Of a DNA stretch of 8,181 nt, positions 1-7,700 are shown piece by piece. This DNA is from JADFUS01 sp964368765 (lineage in GTDB: Bacteria; Bacteroidota; Bacteroidia; Bacteroidales; Rikenellaceae), in NCBI GenBank assembly GCA_964368765.1, contig CAYJCU010000088.1, positions 1 through 8,181 on the forward strand. Reading direction: 5' to 3'. A program made the position numbers and the translations under genes. How positions within the stretch are numbered: the stretch's first letter is position 1; each line of letters opens with the position of its first letter. The notes beneath the pieces are model-generated. The model was not told the origin of the DNA. It worked only from the letters and a program-made list of their open reading frames with translations, and did no database searches.

Positions 1-83
1 TTTGTAAGCCCCTATAATTTAAATTACAACTAATTTATTGTAGGATAGGTAGTTACTAGGTTTTTTGATTTTTTTACCGGACA
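1..83 (+). mobile_element. Possible right end of an insertion sequence (very tentative)
   Basis: The first ten codons in frame 1 are open and end with a TAA at 31-33, giving the tail FVSPYNLNYN; the other two forward frames stop almost at once. After a T-rich stretch comes CCGGACA at 77-83. Its reverse complement, TGTCCGG, recurs at 8138-8144 near the other margin, and the two copies point outward. This would fit the 3' end of a transposase gene followed by a terminal inverted repeat whose element lies to the left. Only seven bases are shared and no transposase domain is visible, so this is an inference. The IS family is not assigned. Confidence 0.2.
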
Positions 84-89
84 ACAATA

Positions 90-139
90 AAAAAGAACCT
101 GTCTAATTACGCATTACGCAAGTTAGACAGGTTCTTTTT
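90..139 (-). terminator. Strong bidirectional intrinsic terminator after the DUF4290 gene
   Basis: A perfect 17-bp inverted repeat has its left arm at 90-106 and right arm at 123-139. The arms contain AGAACCTGTCTAA and its complement, and the outer ends are A5 and T5. On the minus strand the stem therefore runs into a U tract, as expected of a Rho-independent terminator 14 bases past the stop codon at 154. The same geometry works on the plus strand, so it could also stop transcription entering from the left. The 16-nt loop contains a tandem heptamer (TTACGCA at 107-113 and 114-120). Confidence 0.85.
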
Positions 140-153
140 ATAGATATTAAAAA

Positions 154-894
154 TTAATTTTTAGCTCTTTGCATACGTTGTTTTGTGCCGCTATTATTAC
201 TGCGTGTCATCATCTTACTGCCGCCTCCATTCGATGGTTTTGTAGTTCTGCGGCTCTGTGTTTGTGCCGATTGATGATTACTTCGCCCATTTTGGTTATT
301 ACGCTGATTATTGTTAGTACTATTATTACGCCTTATATTAACCCTTGAACCACTCAATGCATCCTCTTCTAACTCTATTGTACCTCCGCTAAAACGGTTG
401 AAATCAGAAATAATTACCTCGTTAGATGGATACTCTTGATTATATTCAAAAGATTTTTGACGCATAAATACAGCAATATCAGCTGCTATTGTATCTAGCT
501 CCTCCTGAGCAGCAGTAGTTTGATTTTCGCTCAACAGATTAATAGCCTGTCTAATATTATGCCCATACTGTTTATGAGAAATATATTTTTTCTTATAAAC
601 TATCTTCTCTGGACGAACAACCAAGGTGTCTGGCGATGGTTTTTCATAAGGAGAGTCTATATCTAGCTTAAACTCAGACATTATAAATAGATGATCCCAC
701 AATTTATGTTTATGATCATTTGAATCTCTAAGCAGAGGGTTTATATTACCCATAACCTCAATCACAAATTGAGCCTGACGGTTACGCTCATCCCTATCGG
801 TAATTAAAAGTAGTTCATTAACCATCGACACAACATTTCGCCCATACTCTGGGAGTAATAGTTTCTCTCTTGAAGAGTTATAATTTTTATCCAT
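154..894 (-). CDS. DUF4290 domain-containing protein with a basic low-complexity tail
   Basis: A 246-residue cytoplasmic protein with no signal peptide or membrane segment. Residues 1 to about 180 match my recollection of the DUF4290 family, which is conserved in Bacteroidota and has no known function. Recognisable stretches are LLLPEYGRN (12-20), DRDERNRQAQ (33-42), VMGNINPLLRD (47-57) and HKLWDHLFIMSEFKLDIDSP (63-82). The tail from about residue 185 is rich in Asn, Arg, Gln, Ser and Lys and nearly free of hydrophobic residues. It is probably disordered and positively charged, which suggests contact with nucleic acid or another polyanion, but that is inference. The ATG at 892-894 begins the conserved region closely and is the natural start. 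In many Bacteroidota this gene sits next to murA. Here a terminator follows at once, so it appears to be expressed alone. Confidence 0.88.
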   Translation of the reverse strand: MDKNYNSSREKLLLPEYGRNVVSMVNELLLITDRDERNRQAQFVIEVMGNINPLLRDSNDHKHKLWDHLFIMSEFKLDIDSPYEKPSPDTLVVRPEKIVYKKKYISHKQYGHNIRQAINLLSENQTTAAQEELDTIAADIAVFMRQKSFEYNQEYPSNEVIISDFNRFSGGTIELEEDALSGSRVNIRRNNSTNNNQRNNQNGRSNHQSAQTQSRRTTKPSNGGGSKMMTRSNNSGTKQRMQRAKN

Positions 895-1186
895 GTAATA
901 TAGTTATATTTTTCTAGCGAACGCACACTCAAAACAGTACTAGCTTTTGCTTGCTACAAAACTAGTTATCTAATATATCTCTTTAAACAGAAAAACAATA
1001 AAAGATGTGGTGTGTGCACCCAATGCCTACTAAAGAAAATAGGACTTAACATTATTCTGAGTACAAATGTACAACTATTTTTTTTAATATACACTATTTT
1101 TATGCTAAAAAATATCAATACAATAAATTAATAAAAATTTAATATTTTGTAACTATCTATTTGTGAGTAAGTTGGCAGGTGGTTTC
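895..1186. other. AT-rich spacer between ahpF and the DUF4290 gene
   Basis: This 292-bp stretch shows no credible open reading frame. It must hold the DUF4290 promoter and the 3' end of the ahpCF transcript. There is no convincing GC-rich terminator after ahpF. The only structure close to it is a weak all-AT repeat (ATTAA and TTAAT separated by seven bases) in the 1127-1143 area. Two minus-strand TAnnTTTG elements occur, at 957-964 and 1064-1071. The second lies inside GTAC-N4-GTAC (1061-1072). Confidence 0.6.
957..964 (-). promoter_or_regulatory. Candidate -7 element for the DUF4290 gene (TAGTTTTG)
   Basis: The minus strand reads TAGTTTTG, matching the Bacteroidota primary-sigma -7 consensus TAnnTTTG. 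Nineteen bases upstream the minus strand reads TTTA (984-987), a three-of-four match to the -33 TTTG box. Initiation would fall near 950, giving a leader of about 55 nt. The element lies inside a bulged inverted repeat (939-966). AT-rich DNA yields such matches by chance, so confidence is moderate. Confidence 0.4.
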
Positions 1187-2731
1187 TTAGAATAAAAAGA
1201 AATCATCATAAGCGGCCAAAGCACCCTTTGCCCCTTCGCCCATAGCTATAACAACCTGTTTATAAGTTATATCTGTAACATCACCAACAGCATATATCCC
1301 CTTAGATGAAGTGCGACCTACTCTATCTACAACCACCTCTCCTCTATTATTTAGCTCAACTAAACCTTCGAATATTGAGGTGTTAGGAGAAAGACCTATC
1401 TGAATAAACACCCCATCAAGTGGTAGCTCCTCTTCACTATTAGTATCACGCCTTTTAGTAATAATAGAGGCAACTTTCTGCTTATCGCCACCTATCTTGA
1501 TAACTTCACAATTTGTAATTATATCAATGTTATCTCTCTCTTTTGCTCTCTCTACTAATATCTTATCTGCCTTCAAATCCTCCATGTATTCAATAATAGT
1601 AATATTTTTACATATATGAGACAGATCTAAAGCCACTTCAACACCTGAGTTACCACCACCTATTACCGCTACACTCTTATCTTTAAATAGAGGACCATCG
1701 CAGTGCGGACAAAAAGAGATACCTCTATTCAAATATCGCTCTTCGCCTGGTATATTAAGCCTACGCCATTTAGCACCGGTAGCAATAATCATGACCGAGG
1801 TATTAAATAACTCGCCCCCCTTGATACTAACATGGTAAGCATCATCTTTTGTCTCAACACTCTCTATAGTGCGATTATTAAAAATATCAATATCATGTTG
1901 CTCAAGATGAGATAGCATATTTTTTGATAATATATCGCCAGTAATATTTTCAATAGAGAGAATATTCTCTATCCCCACTGTGTCATTAACCTGTCCACCC
2001 ACTCTGTCGGTAATAAGTGCTGTTTTTATACCCTTGCGTGCTAAGTAGATAGCAGCCGTAGCACCAGCAGGCCCACCACCCAATATCAATGCCTCATAAT
2101 TTTTTGCTTCAGAGACAATTACCTCTTGGTTGCTGCCATATACATCTTCTAGCTTAACAAGTAATTCGCCCATATTGCTACGTCCTACGTGTAGCATGCT
2201 ATCATCAGCAAAAACTGTTGGCACTGCATGCACATCATGCGCTCGTGCATCATCCAAAAATAGATTACCATCAATAACCTCATGTGTTACACCATCATTA
2301 TATATAGCAACAATATTGAGAGCCTGAACCACGTCTGGGCATTTTGTGCATGATAGTAACATATAAGTAGATAGCTTGATAGGGGTTTTTAATGCTTTAA
2401 TACGATTAATCGTAAACTCGTCTGGTAAATTCTTACCTATGCCATCAGCATTTAATATAGCCAATAATAACGAGTTAAACTCGTGCCCACTAGGTATACA
2501 ACGAAAAATAACCCCTAATGGTTTATCATCTTTATCTAACTCTACTGATAGAGATTCGCCCTCACTCTCATCAACAGTTATCTTATCTGAGCACTCTGCC
2601 ACACCATTAAGAAGAGAGATTAATTCATCCCTTTTCTCATGCTCTTTCGACACATGAACCCTAAAAACATAATTTGCTTTTAGGGGTTCAAATATCGTTA
2701 TTAGTTGTTGTTTTATCTCATTATTTAACAT
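1187..2731 (-). CDS. ahpF: Alkyl hydroperoxide reductase subunit F (NADH:AhpC disulfide reductase)
   Basis: A 514-residue flavoprotein, close to the 521 residues of Escherichia coli AhpF. It passes electrons from NADH through FAD and two disulfides to AhpC in the cytoplasm. Residues 1 to about 200 form the tandem thioredoxin-fold domain, with redox pair CTKC at 128-131. The FAD-binding glycine motif is GGGPAG (218-223). The thioredoxin-reductase-type active site is CPHC (341-344), and the NADH-binding motif is GGGNSG (358-363). The C-terminal flavin-contact segment is YAVGDVTD (480-487), followed by YKQVVIAMGEG (490-500). The N-terminal domain separates it from plain thioredoxin reductase. 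Both cysteine pairs are intact. The ATG at 2729-2731 lies 12 bases after the ahpC stop codon, so the two are almost certainly cotranscribed. The upstream spacer is A-rich with no GGAGG site. Confidence 0.97.
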   Translation of the reverse strand: MLNNEIKQQLITIFEPLKANYVFRVHVSKEHEKRDELISLLNGVAECSDKITVDESEGESLSVELDKDDKPLGVIFRCIPSGHEFNSLLLAILNADGIGKNLPDEFTINRIKALKTPIKLSTYMLLSCTKCPDVVQALNIVAIYNDGVTHEVIDGNLFLDDARAHDVHAVPTVFADDSMLHVGRSNMGELLVKLEDVYGSNQEVIVSEAKNYEALILGGGPAGATAAIYLARKGIKTALITDRVGGQVNDTVGIENILSIENITGDILSKNMLSHLEQHDIDIFNNRTIESVETKDDAYHVSIKGGELFNTSVMIIATGAKWRRLNIPGEERYLNRGISFCPHCDGPLFKDKSVAVIGGGNSGVEVALDLSHICKNITIIEYMEDLKADKILVERAKERDNIDIITNCEVIKIGGDKQKVASIITKRRDTNSEEELPLDGVFIQIGLSPNTSIFEGLVELNNRGEVVVDRVGRTSSKGIYAVGDVTDITYKQVVIAMGEGAKGALAAYDDFFLF

Positions 2732-2743
2732 AATAATAAAGTT

Positions 2744-3310
2744 CTATATTTTACCAACTAAATCTATATGAGGTACTAGGGTCTCTTCGCCCTTTTTCCA
2801 TTTAGCGGGACACACCTCTCCATTATGCGAAGCAACAAATTGTGCCGCCTCAACCTTACGTAATAACTCTTCTGCATTACGTCCTATGCTATTATCTTGT
2901 ATCTCAGCAAGTTTGATGAAACCATCGGGGTCAATAACAAAAGTACCACGATAAGCCATGCCAGCCTCTTCTATCATAACACCCATAGAGCGAGATAGAT
3001 GACCAGTGGTATCGGCAAGCATAGGATAATTAATTTTTTTGATACTATCTGAGGTATCATACCATGCCTTATGCACAAAATGCGAATCAGTGCTCACCGA
3101 GTAAACCTCAACACCCATCTCTTGAAATTTAGCATAGTTATCTGCCATATCCTCTAGCTCGGTAGGGCATACGAAAGAGAAATCAGCAGGATAGAAGAAT
3201 AGGATAGCCCATTTCCCCTTAACATCTTCATTGCTAACTGTTATAAACTCACCGTTGTGAAACGCCTGCACATTAAATTCAGGTAACTGCGCATTGATAA
3301 TTGATTCCAT
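2744..3310 (-). CDS. ahpC: Alkyl hydroperoxide reductase subunit C (2-Cys peroxiredoxin)
   Basis: A 188-residue typical 2-Cys peroxiredoxin, a normal length for bacterial AhpC. It reduces hydrogen peroxide, organic hydroperoxides and peroxynitrite, and is re-reduced by AhpF. The peroxidatic site is FYPADFSFVCPTE (39-51), with catalytic Cys48 and the conserved Pro41. Arg121 in YRGTF is the usual active-site arginine. The resolving cysteine is Cys167 in EVCPAKW (165-171), where the partner subunit's cysteine normally forms the disulfide. The C-terminal part is the short AhpC type, ending in VGKI. The ATG at 3308-3310 is the natural start, since MESIINAQLPEF aligns with the usual N-terminus. It is the first gene of the ahpC-ahpF pair. 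Its leader contains repeated palindromic elements, but I see no clear -7 box. Confidence 0.98.
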   Translation of the reverse strand: MESIINAQLPEFNVQAFHNGEFITVSNEDVKGKWAILFFYPADFSFVCPTELEDMADNYAKFQEMGVEVYSVSTDSHFVHKAWYDTSDSIKKINYPMLADTTGHLSRSMGVMIEEAGMAYRGTFVIDPDGFIKLAEIQDNSIGRNAEELLRKVEAAQFVASHNGEVCPAKWKKGEETLVPHIDLVGKI

Positions 3311-3342
3311 AATAATTTACGTTTTAATTTGACCTATTATGC

Positions 3343-3376
3343 GTAGATAGCAACTATCAATCCAATTATTTGGATT
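3343..3376. promoter_or_regulatory. Candidate operator region just upstream of ahpC
   Basis: Two adjacent dyads lie 33-66 bases upstream of the ahpC start. The first is GATAG-CAA-CTATC (3346-3358); read with wider spacing it is GTAG-N7-CTAT (3343-3357), seven of eight positions of the OxyR half-motif ATAG-N7-CTAT. The second is a perfect dyad with arms AATCCAA (3359-3365) and TTGGATT (3370-3376) around TTAT. Peroxide-responsive control of ahpCF by OxyR is established in Bacteroides. Assigning either dyad to OxyR is inference, because the second OxyR half-site is not found at the expected phase. Confidence 0.35.
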
Positions 3377-3417
3377 ATGGTTTAAAATGATAAAAATAAG
3401 TGATTGCAATAAGAACC

Positions 3418-3454
3418 ATCAATCCACCACTCTTCGGATTAAGCCGTAAAGTGG
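3418..3454. repeat. Second dyad upstream of ahpC, repeating ATCAATCCA
   Basis: ATCAATCCA at 3418-3426 exactly repeats 3356-3364, 62 bp apart. In both places it is followed after a short gap by GGATTA (3436-3441 here, 3372-3377 in the first copy). The same segment can also fold as a hairpin with CCACT (3427-3431) pairing AGTGG (3450-3454) and CGG (3435-3437) pairing CCG (3444-3446). It may be a second operator copy or a structured leader element. Confidence 0.35.
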
Positions 3455-3472
3455 GGTTAGCTAATAAATTAA

Positions 3473-3542
3473 TAACCTGTTTTTTATCCAAAACTCAGGT
3501 TAATAGCTAGCAAACACCATTTAATAGGCGTTTGCTAGCTAT
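3473..3542 (-). terminator. Tandem hairpins ending the receptor/phosphoesterase operon
   Basis: The first hairpin read on the minus strand has 16-bp arms at 3527-3542 and 3503-3518 around an 8-nt loop. Its single non-Watson-Crick position is A·C on the plus strand but a G·U wobble in minus-strand RNA, so the fold favours minus-strand transcription. It abuts a second hairpin with arms TAACCTG (3473-3479) and CAGGTTA (3496-3502), after which the minus strand continues with the U-rich TTAATTTATTAG. The first hairpin lacks an immediate U tract, so it may also act as a 3'-end stabiliser. Confidence 0.6.
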
Positions 3543-3586
3543 CACTAGTTACAGTCAATTCTTAAAACTATGTTTTGCGAAGTGCA

Positions 3587-4723
3587 CTATAAAATCTCAA
3601 CTGGCAGTTCTAAAATAAGATTTTTATTAGGTTCAGTAAAAACATTTAAAAATTCAAGGGTTATTGTTGCTTCTTTGCCTTTAAGAGTAACCTCTTTCAT
3701 AGCTGTCTCCATACCATTTAGTATCATTGATTGCCCACCCCAAAACTCTAGGTTCTTTGATTTTTTAACTAATCGCACAGTGAAAGGCATACCACAATTA
3801 TTATCCATCTCTATAATACCTTTAAGCGGTTTACCATAACCCTTAACTCTTAATTTAAGTGCACTCTTCACTATCTCAGATACAACCTCTTCATTTCCAT
3901 ATAGATTATCCCTCCAAACTGCAGCTGTGCGACCTGCAAATAGAGCCTCCATTACATCCTCTTCACTCTTCGATTTAGCAAGCACAAGCGTCATTGTCTT
4001 AGACTTATCATGCTTGCGTTTTTGTGACATAGTTGTATGTACATCTGTATTAGAGATAATTGATATACCAAGATTTTGACACCATCCAAAAGCTTCGGGC
4101 AGATAACACTCTCCATTAACAACCTCAATACCATCAAGTAACTTATGCTCGTATAGTTTTTTATGTATTGGGTGCATTATAATACCTTTATCTGTTTCAG
4201 GATAGGCTGGGTGATTCCATAATATAAATGCCCCCTGCCTGCGAGCCTCAACAACAGCATTCCAAAAGCCTAGCGTATCACGTTTATTCTTAGGGTTTTT
4301 ATTCATAAAGGGTTTTAACTTATTAGCATCTTTAATACCAATAGCATTAAGATGGCCTGGTGGCATATCTCTTGATATTTCAGTGCCTCGGATAAGTGTA
4401 ATGCCAAACTGCAAAGCCTTATCCTTAGCCATATCATAAGAGCGATTAAGATCGTTAGCTGTTGTCACTTCATTATCAAAACTCTGATTTTCGGCATGCT
4501 CTGTAAGAGATATAACATCTAAATCCTCTTCCCACGCCTCAATAACACGTGTGTCAGGCATTACCTGCCCATCTGAATATATTGTGTGGATATGAAAATC
4601 ACACTTTAAAACTAAATAGCTCTCAGTCGCAGGGAACGGATAACGTTTCTTGTGTATCTGCGAAAAAGAGGTAGTTGTTGCTGCAAGAACAACAACAACT
4701 ATCATTAATAATATCCTCCTCAT
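3587..4723 (-). CDS. Secreted PHP-superfamily phosphoesterase (Sb-PDE-like)
   Basis: A 378-residue protein with a signal peptide (residues 1 to about 21: RR, a hydrophobic run, then TTSFSQ), so it is probably periplasmic. The PHP metallohydrolase domain occupies about 38-275 with all expected metal ligands: His44 and His46 in DFHIHTIYSDG, Asp51, His76 in LTEHAEN, Glu115 in RGTEIS, His171 in WNHPAY, and Asp227 and His229 in NTDVHT. Residues from about 285 to 378 look like a small beta-rich, Ig-like C-terminal domain. The layout resembles the Sb-PDE family of phosphodiesterases annotated in Bacteroidota. The natural substrate is unknown. The secretion signal and extra domain argue against the PHP domain of DNA polymerase or histidinol phosphatase. 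It begins 11 bases after the receptor gene, so it is probably the second gene of that operon. Confidence 0.87.
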   Translation of the reverse strand: MRRILLMIVVVVLAATTTSFSQIHKKRYPFPATESYLVLKCDFHIHTIYSDGQVMPDTRVIEAWEEDLDVISLTEHAENQSFDNEVTTANDLNRSYDMAKDKALQFGITLIRGTEISRDMPPGHLNAIGIKDANKLKPFMNKNPKNKRDTLGFWNAVVEARRQGAFILWNHPAYPETDKGIIMHPIHKKLYEHKLLDGIEVVNGECYLPEAFGWCQNLGISIISNTDVHTTMSQKRKHDKSKTMTLVLAKSKSEEDVMEALFAGRTAAVWRDNLYGNEEVVSEIVKSALKLRVKGYGKPLKGIIEMDNNCGMPFTVRLVKKSKNLEFWGGQSMILNGMETAMKEVTLKGKEATITLEFLNVFTEPNKNLILELPVEIL

Positions 4724-4734
4724 CTATAATTTTA

Positions 4735-7700
4735 TTAGAAAGTGTATTTAGCACCTATTTGTATCTGCCATGGGTTACCGCTCGCATAAGCTACACCAGC
4801 TTTCTTATTAACACTATATGTAAACTCTTGACTTCCTTGGTCGAAACCTGTTACATAGTATAGTGTCTGCTTACTTAGGTTATAGCTAAGACCCCACTCC
4901 TTGTTAATCATATTCATTACGTTGAAAGCATCAACTGATAGTTGTAGTCTGTGGTTATTAACTAACTTAAATGTTTTGCTTAATTTAAGGTCTAATACAC
5001 CATAGAAACCATTTTCGCCACCATTACGCTCAGCAACCTTACCAAAGTTGTCAGTTAAGTAATCTTTGAATCCTTGATCTGCATCTGGATTATTAAGAAT
5101 CTCATTGATACCCTCAGCAATATGTGAAGGGGTGCTAGCATCGTTTGGATCAAAGATAAATGCTAAGTCGTTACCTTGATATGTAGGAACGAAGTCACCG
5201 TTGATATTACCATTAACAACCGCAGAGTATCTTTTACCACCAATACCTGAGTAACGGAAACCTAAGTTAATGCCCCAGAATGATGGCGTGTTACCGTAAA
5301 CAACGAACTTATGACGGAACTGATTATCAGAGTAAGTTATATCATCCATTGCACGTGGGTCATCAATAATCTGACGGTAAAGTGTAGCGCTATTAGCAAC
5401 GTTACCATTGTAAGATGTATTATCTTTTGTGTCGTTCCATGTGTAGCTTGCTGTAATCTGGCCATCTTTGAAATATCTCCAGCTAGCATCTGCAACAAAT
5501 GAGTATGAGTTGATAGTACCCTCGCTGATAAGCTCAAGAACACGACCTATCTTATCACTCTTCTTACCTTGTGTCCAGTCTGTATTACCTTTAGTGTCGA
5601 TAGTACTTGCAGGAACATAAACACCACGTCCGCCCTCATTTTCAAGCGTAAAGAAAGGATCATCAACCATATTAGCATCAACATACATATAGTTATTACG
5701 TGTATTTGCACCGTAGAAGCTAACGCTGGCACGAAGGCTAGGAGTGAAGAATTTGTTATAAGAGAAGCTATACTTATAAGTTACTGGCATCTTAAGATCA
5801 GCAGAGTTGATGTTATATGTAGCTACTGGTTCAATACCTAATTTGTCGAAAAGCTCATAACCTGGAGCCGAAGACGGGTCTTTACGATACGCCTCAAAAT
5901 CAGCTGTTGGAAGCTCATAACCTGCACTAGACATAATATCAATTGAGTAGATATTATTACCATCAAACTGAAGGTTATTAATCATTGCATAGTTATTCAT
6001 ATTTGAACCTACGATACCACCACCAATCTTGATAATATCAGTATGTTTTTCATTTACATCCCAAGTAAGTTGGAAACGTGGTTGCAATTGAAAAGATCTC
6101 ACTTTATTTGTTGTAGATAGACCTAACTCACTTTGCAATAACTCGTTTTCTGTTGGATTTTGGAAATAGTGAGTATAATCAGCACGTAGACCTGCCTCAA
6201 TAGATAGCCCTTTAGCTAATGCAATATCTGCCTGAGCATATAGTGCACCATTAAGAACACTTTGTGTTACAGTTGGGTCGTTAATAGCTATCTCTCGAGC
6301 ATATCTATATGGAGTATTTGCCTCAAAAGCATCTAATCCGCTATAATAGAAACGCCCATTCATTTCACTTGTTGCAAGAGAGTTAAGGTGTGTAAACATC
6401 ATATCAGCTCCAAGTGTCCAGTTGATGTTATTTTGTGTAATATAGAAGTTATCAACAATCTGGAAAGAGTTATCGCTAAAACGCTCTGGTGAGTAACGCT
6501 GACCACCTAACTGAATACTACCTAGAGTAGCATCAACATTACCGTCATTATCGAAATCTGATGTGATACCCTCAACAAGAGCACGTGGCATATTCTCGTC
6601 TGGCAGAAGATCACCTGTTGTGCCATCATCAAGAATATATCTATGTTGTACCTTTAACTCATTTGTCTTATTGTTATCAACAATAGTACGCAGAGTAGCT
6701 AAAAGAGAGTTATCGAAAGATTTATGGTTTGCATACGACTCAAAAATTTCAATATTAGCATTATCACTAACACCTAAATCAAGCACTGTATTATTAAGAT
6801 TATTACGCACTGTTAAAAGGTTCTTATCGTTTATCTGCCAATCTATCCTAGCAGTAGCAGTTGTTGATGGAGTACGCTTATCAAAAGTACCCACCTGCTG
6901 ATGCTCTCTTGATACACCATACTGATCGTAAGCAATCTCTAGGTATCTATCTAGGTTCTCTTTAGAGATATTAAATAGATCTTCATCCTCTTCTGTCTGC
7001 AAATCAGCAATGATAAGAGGTCTAGCATCCATTTGTGTCTCGAAAGATACAAAGAAGTGAGCTTTATTCTTCACAATAGCACCACCAAGAGTGAAACCAT
7101 ACTGTGTTTGAGAGTACTCATTTGTATTGATATTACCATTTGCATTATATTTACTAGATAGTTGATCTGCTCTACTATATATAAAGGCACTTCCTTGAAG
7201 AGTATTTGTACCTGATTTTGTTACCGCTGAGATAGTACCTCCACCCCCACGACCAAGGGTTACATCATAACTATTGGTAATAACCTCAAACTCGCTGATA
7301 GCCTCCATAGATACCGCATAAGGACCCCATCCAGCCTGTCCGCCTGAAGTAGTACCTGTCGCAGACATACCATCTAAAGAGTAGTTAGTAGCTGTTGCTA
7401 TCTGTCCTGCTAAGCTATTACCTGATGTAAGTGGTGAAAGATCGCTAAGAGCTGTGAAATCACGACCATTAACAGGCATCGTTTGGATAGTTTGAGCTGT
7501 AACACTTGTCACTGCACCAATACGTTCTGTCTTTTTTTGAAAATTCTCATTATTAACAACAACCTCATCGATAGCCATATCAGATGACTCGTCAAAATCG
7601 AAATTAACACGAACAAGGTCACCTTGCCCTAGCTTAATACCACTCTTAGTTATTGTCTCATAACCCAAATATGATGCCTCAACACTATAAGGCTCTCCTA

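Noticed and set aside
1009..1020. Short palindrome GGTG-TGTG-CACC as a terminator
   Set aside because: The stem is only four base pairs and no U tract follows on either strand.
1073..1150. AT-rich low-complexity stretch as an origin or attachment site
   Set aside because: There are no ordered repeats, DnaA-box cluster or integrase context; it looks like ordinary AT-rich spacer.
2130..2657. Two forward open frames of 65 and 93 codons
   Set aside because: They lie wholly inside ahpF on the opposite strand and resemble no known family; the ahpF frame carries all expected motifs.
1187..2731. Calling the flavoprotein a thioredoxin reductase
   Set aside because: It has the extra tandem thioredoxin-fold N-terminal domain with its own CTKC pair and sits directly after ahpC.
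3570..3839. An 89-codon forward open frame
   Set aside because: It overlaps the 3' part of the PHP gene antisense and shows no recognisable domain.
5311..6901. Several open frames of 61-112 codons within the receptor gene
   Set aside because: All are shadows of the 1060-residue receptor frame, which has continuous domain similarity from signal peptide to terminal Phe.
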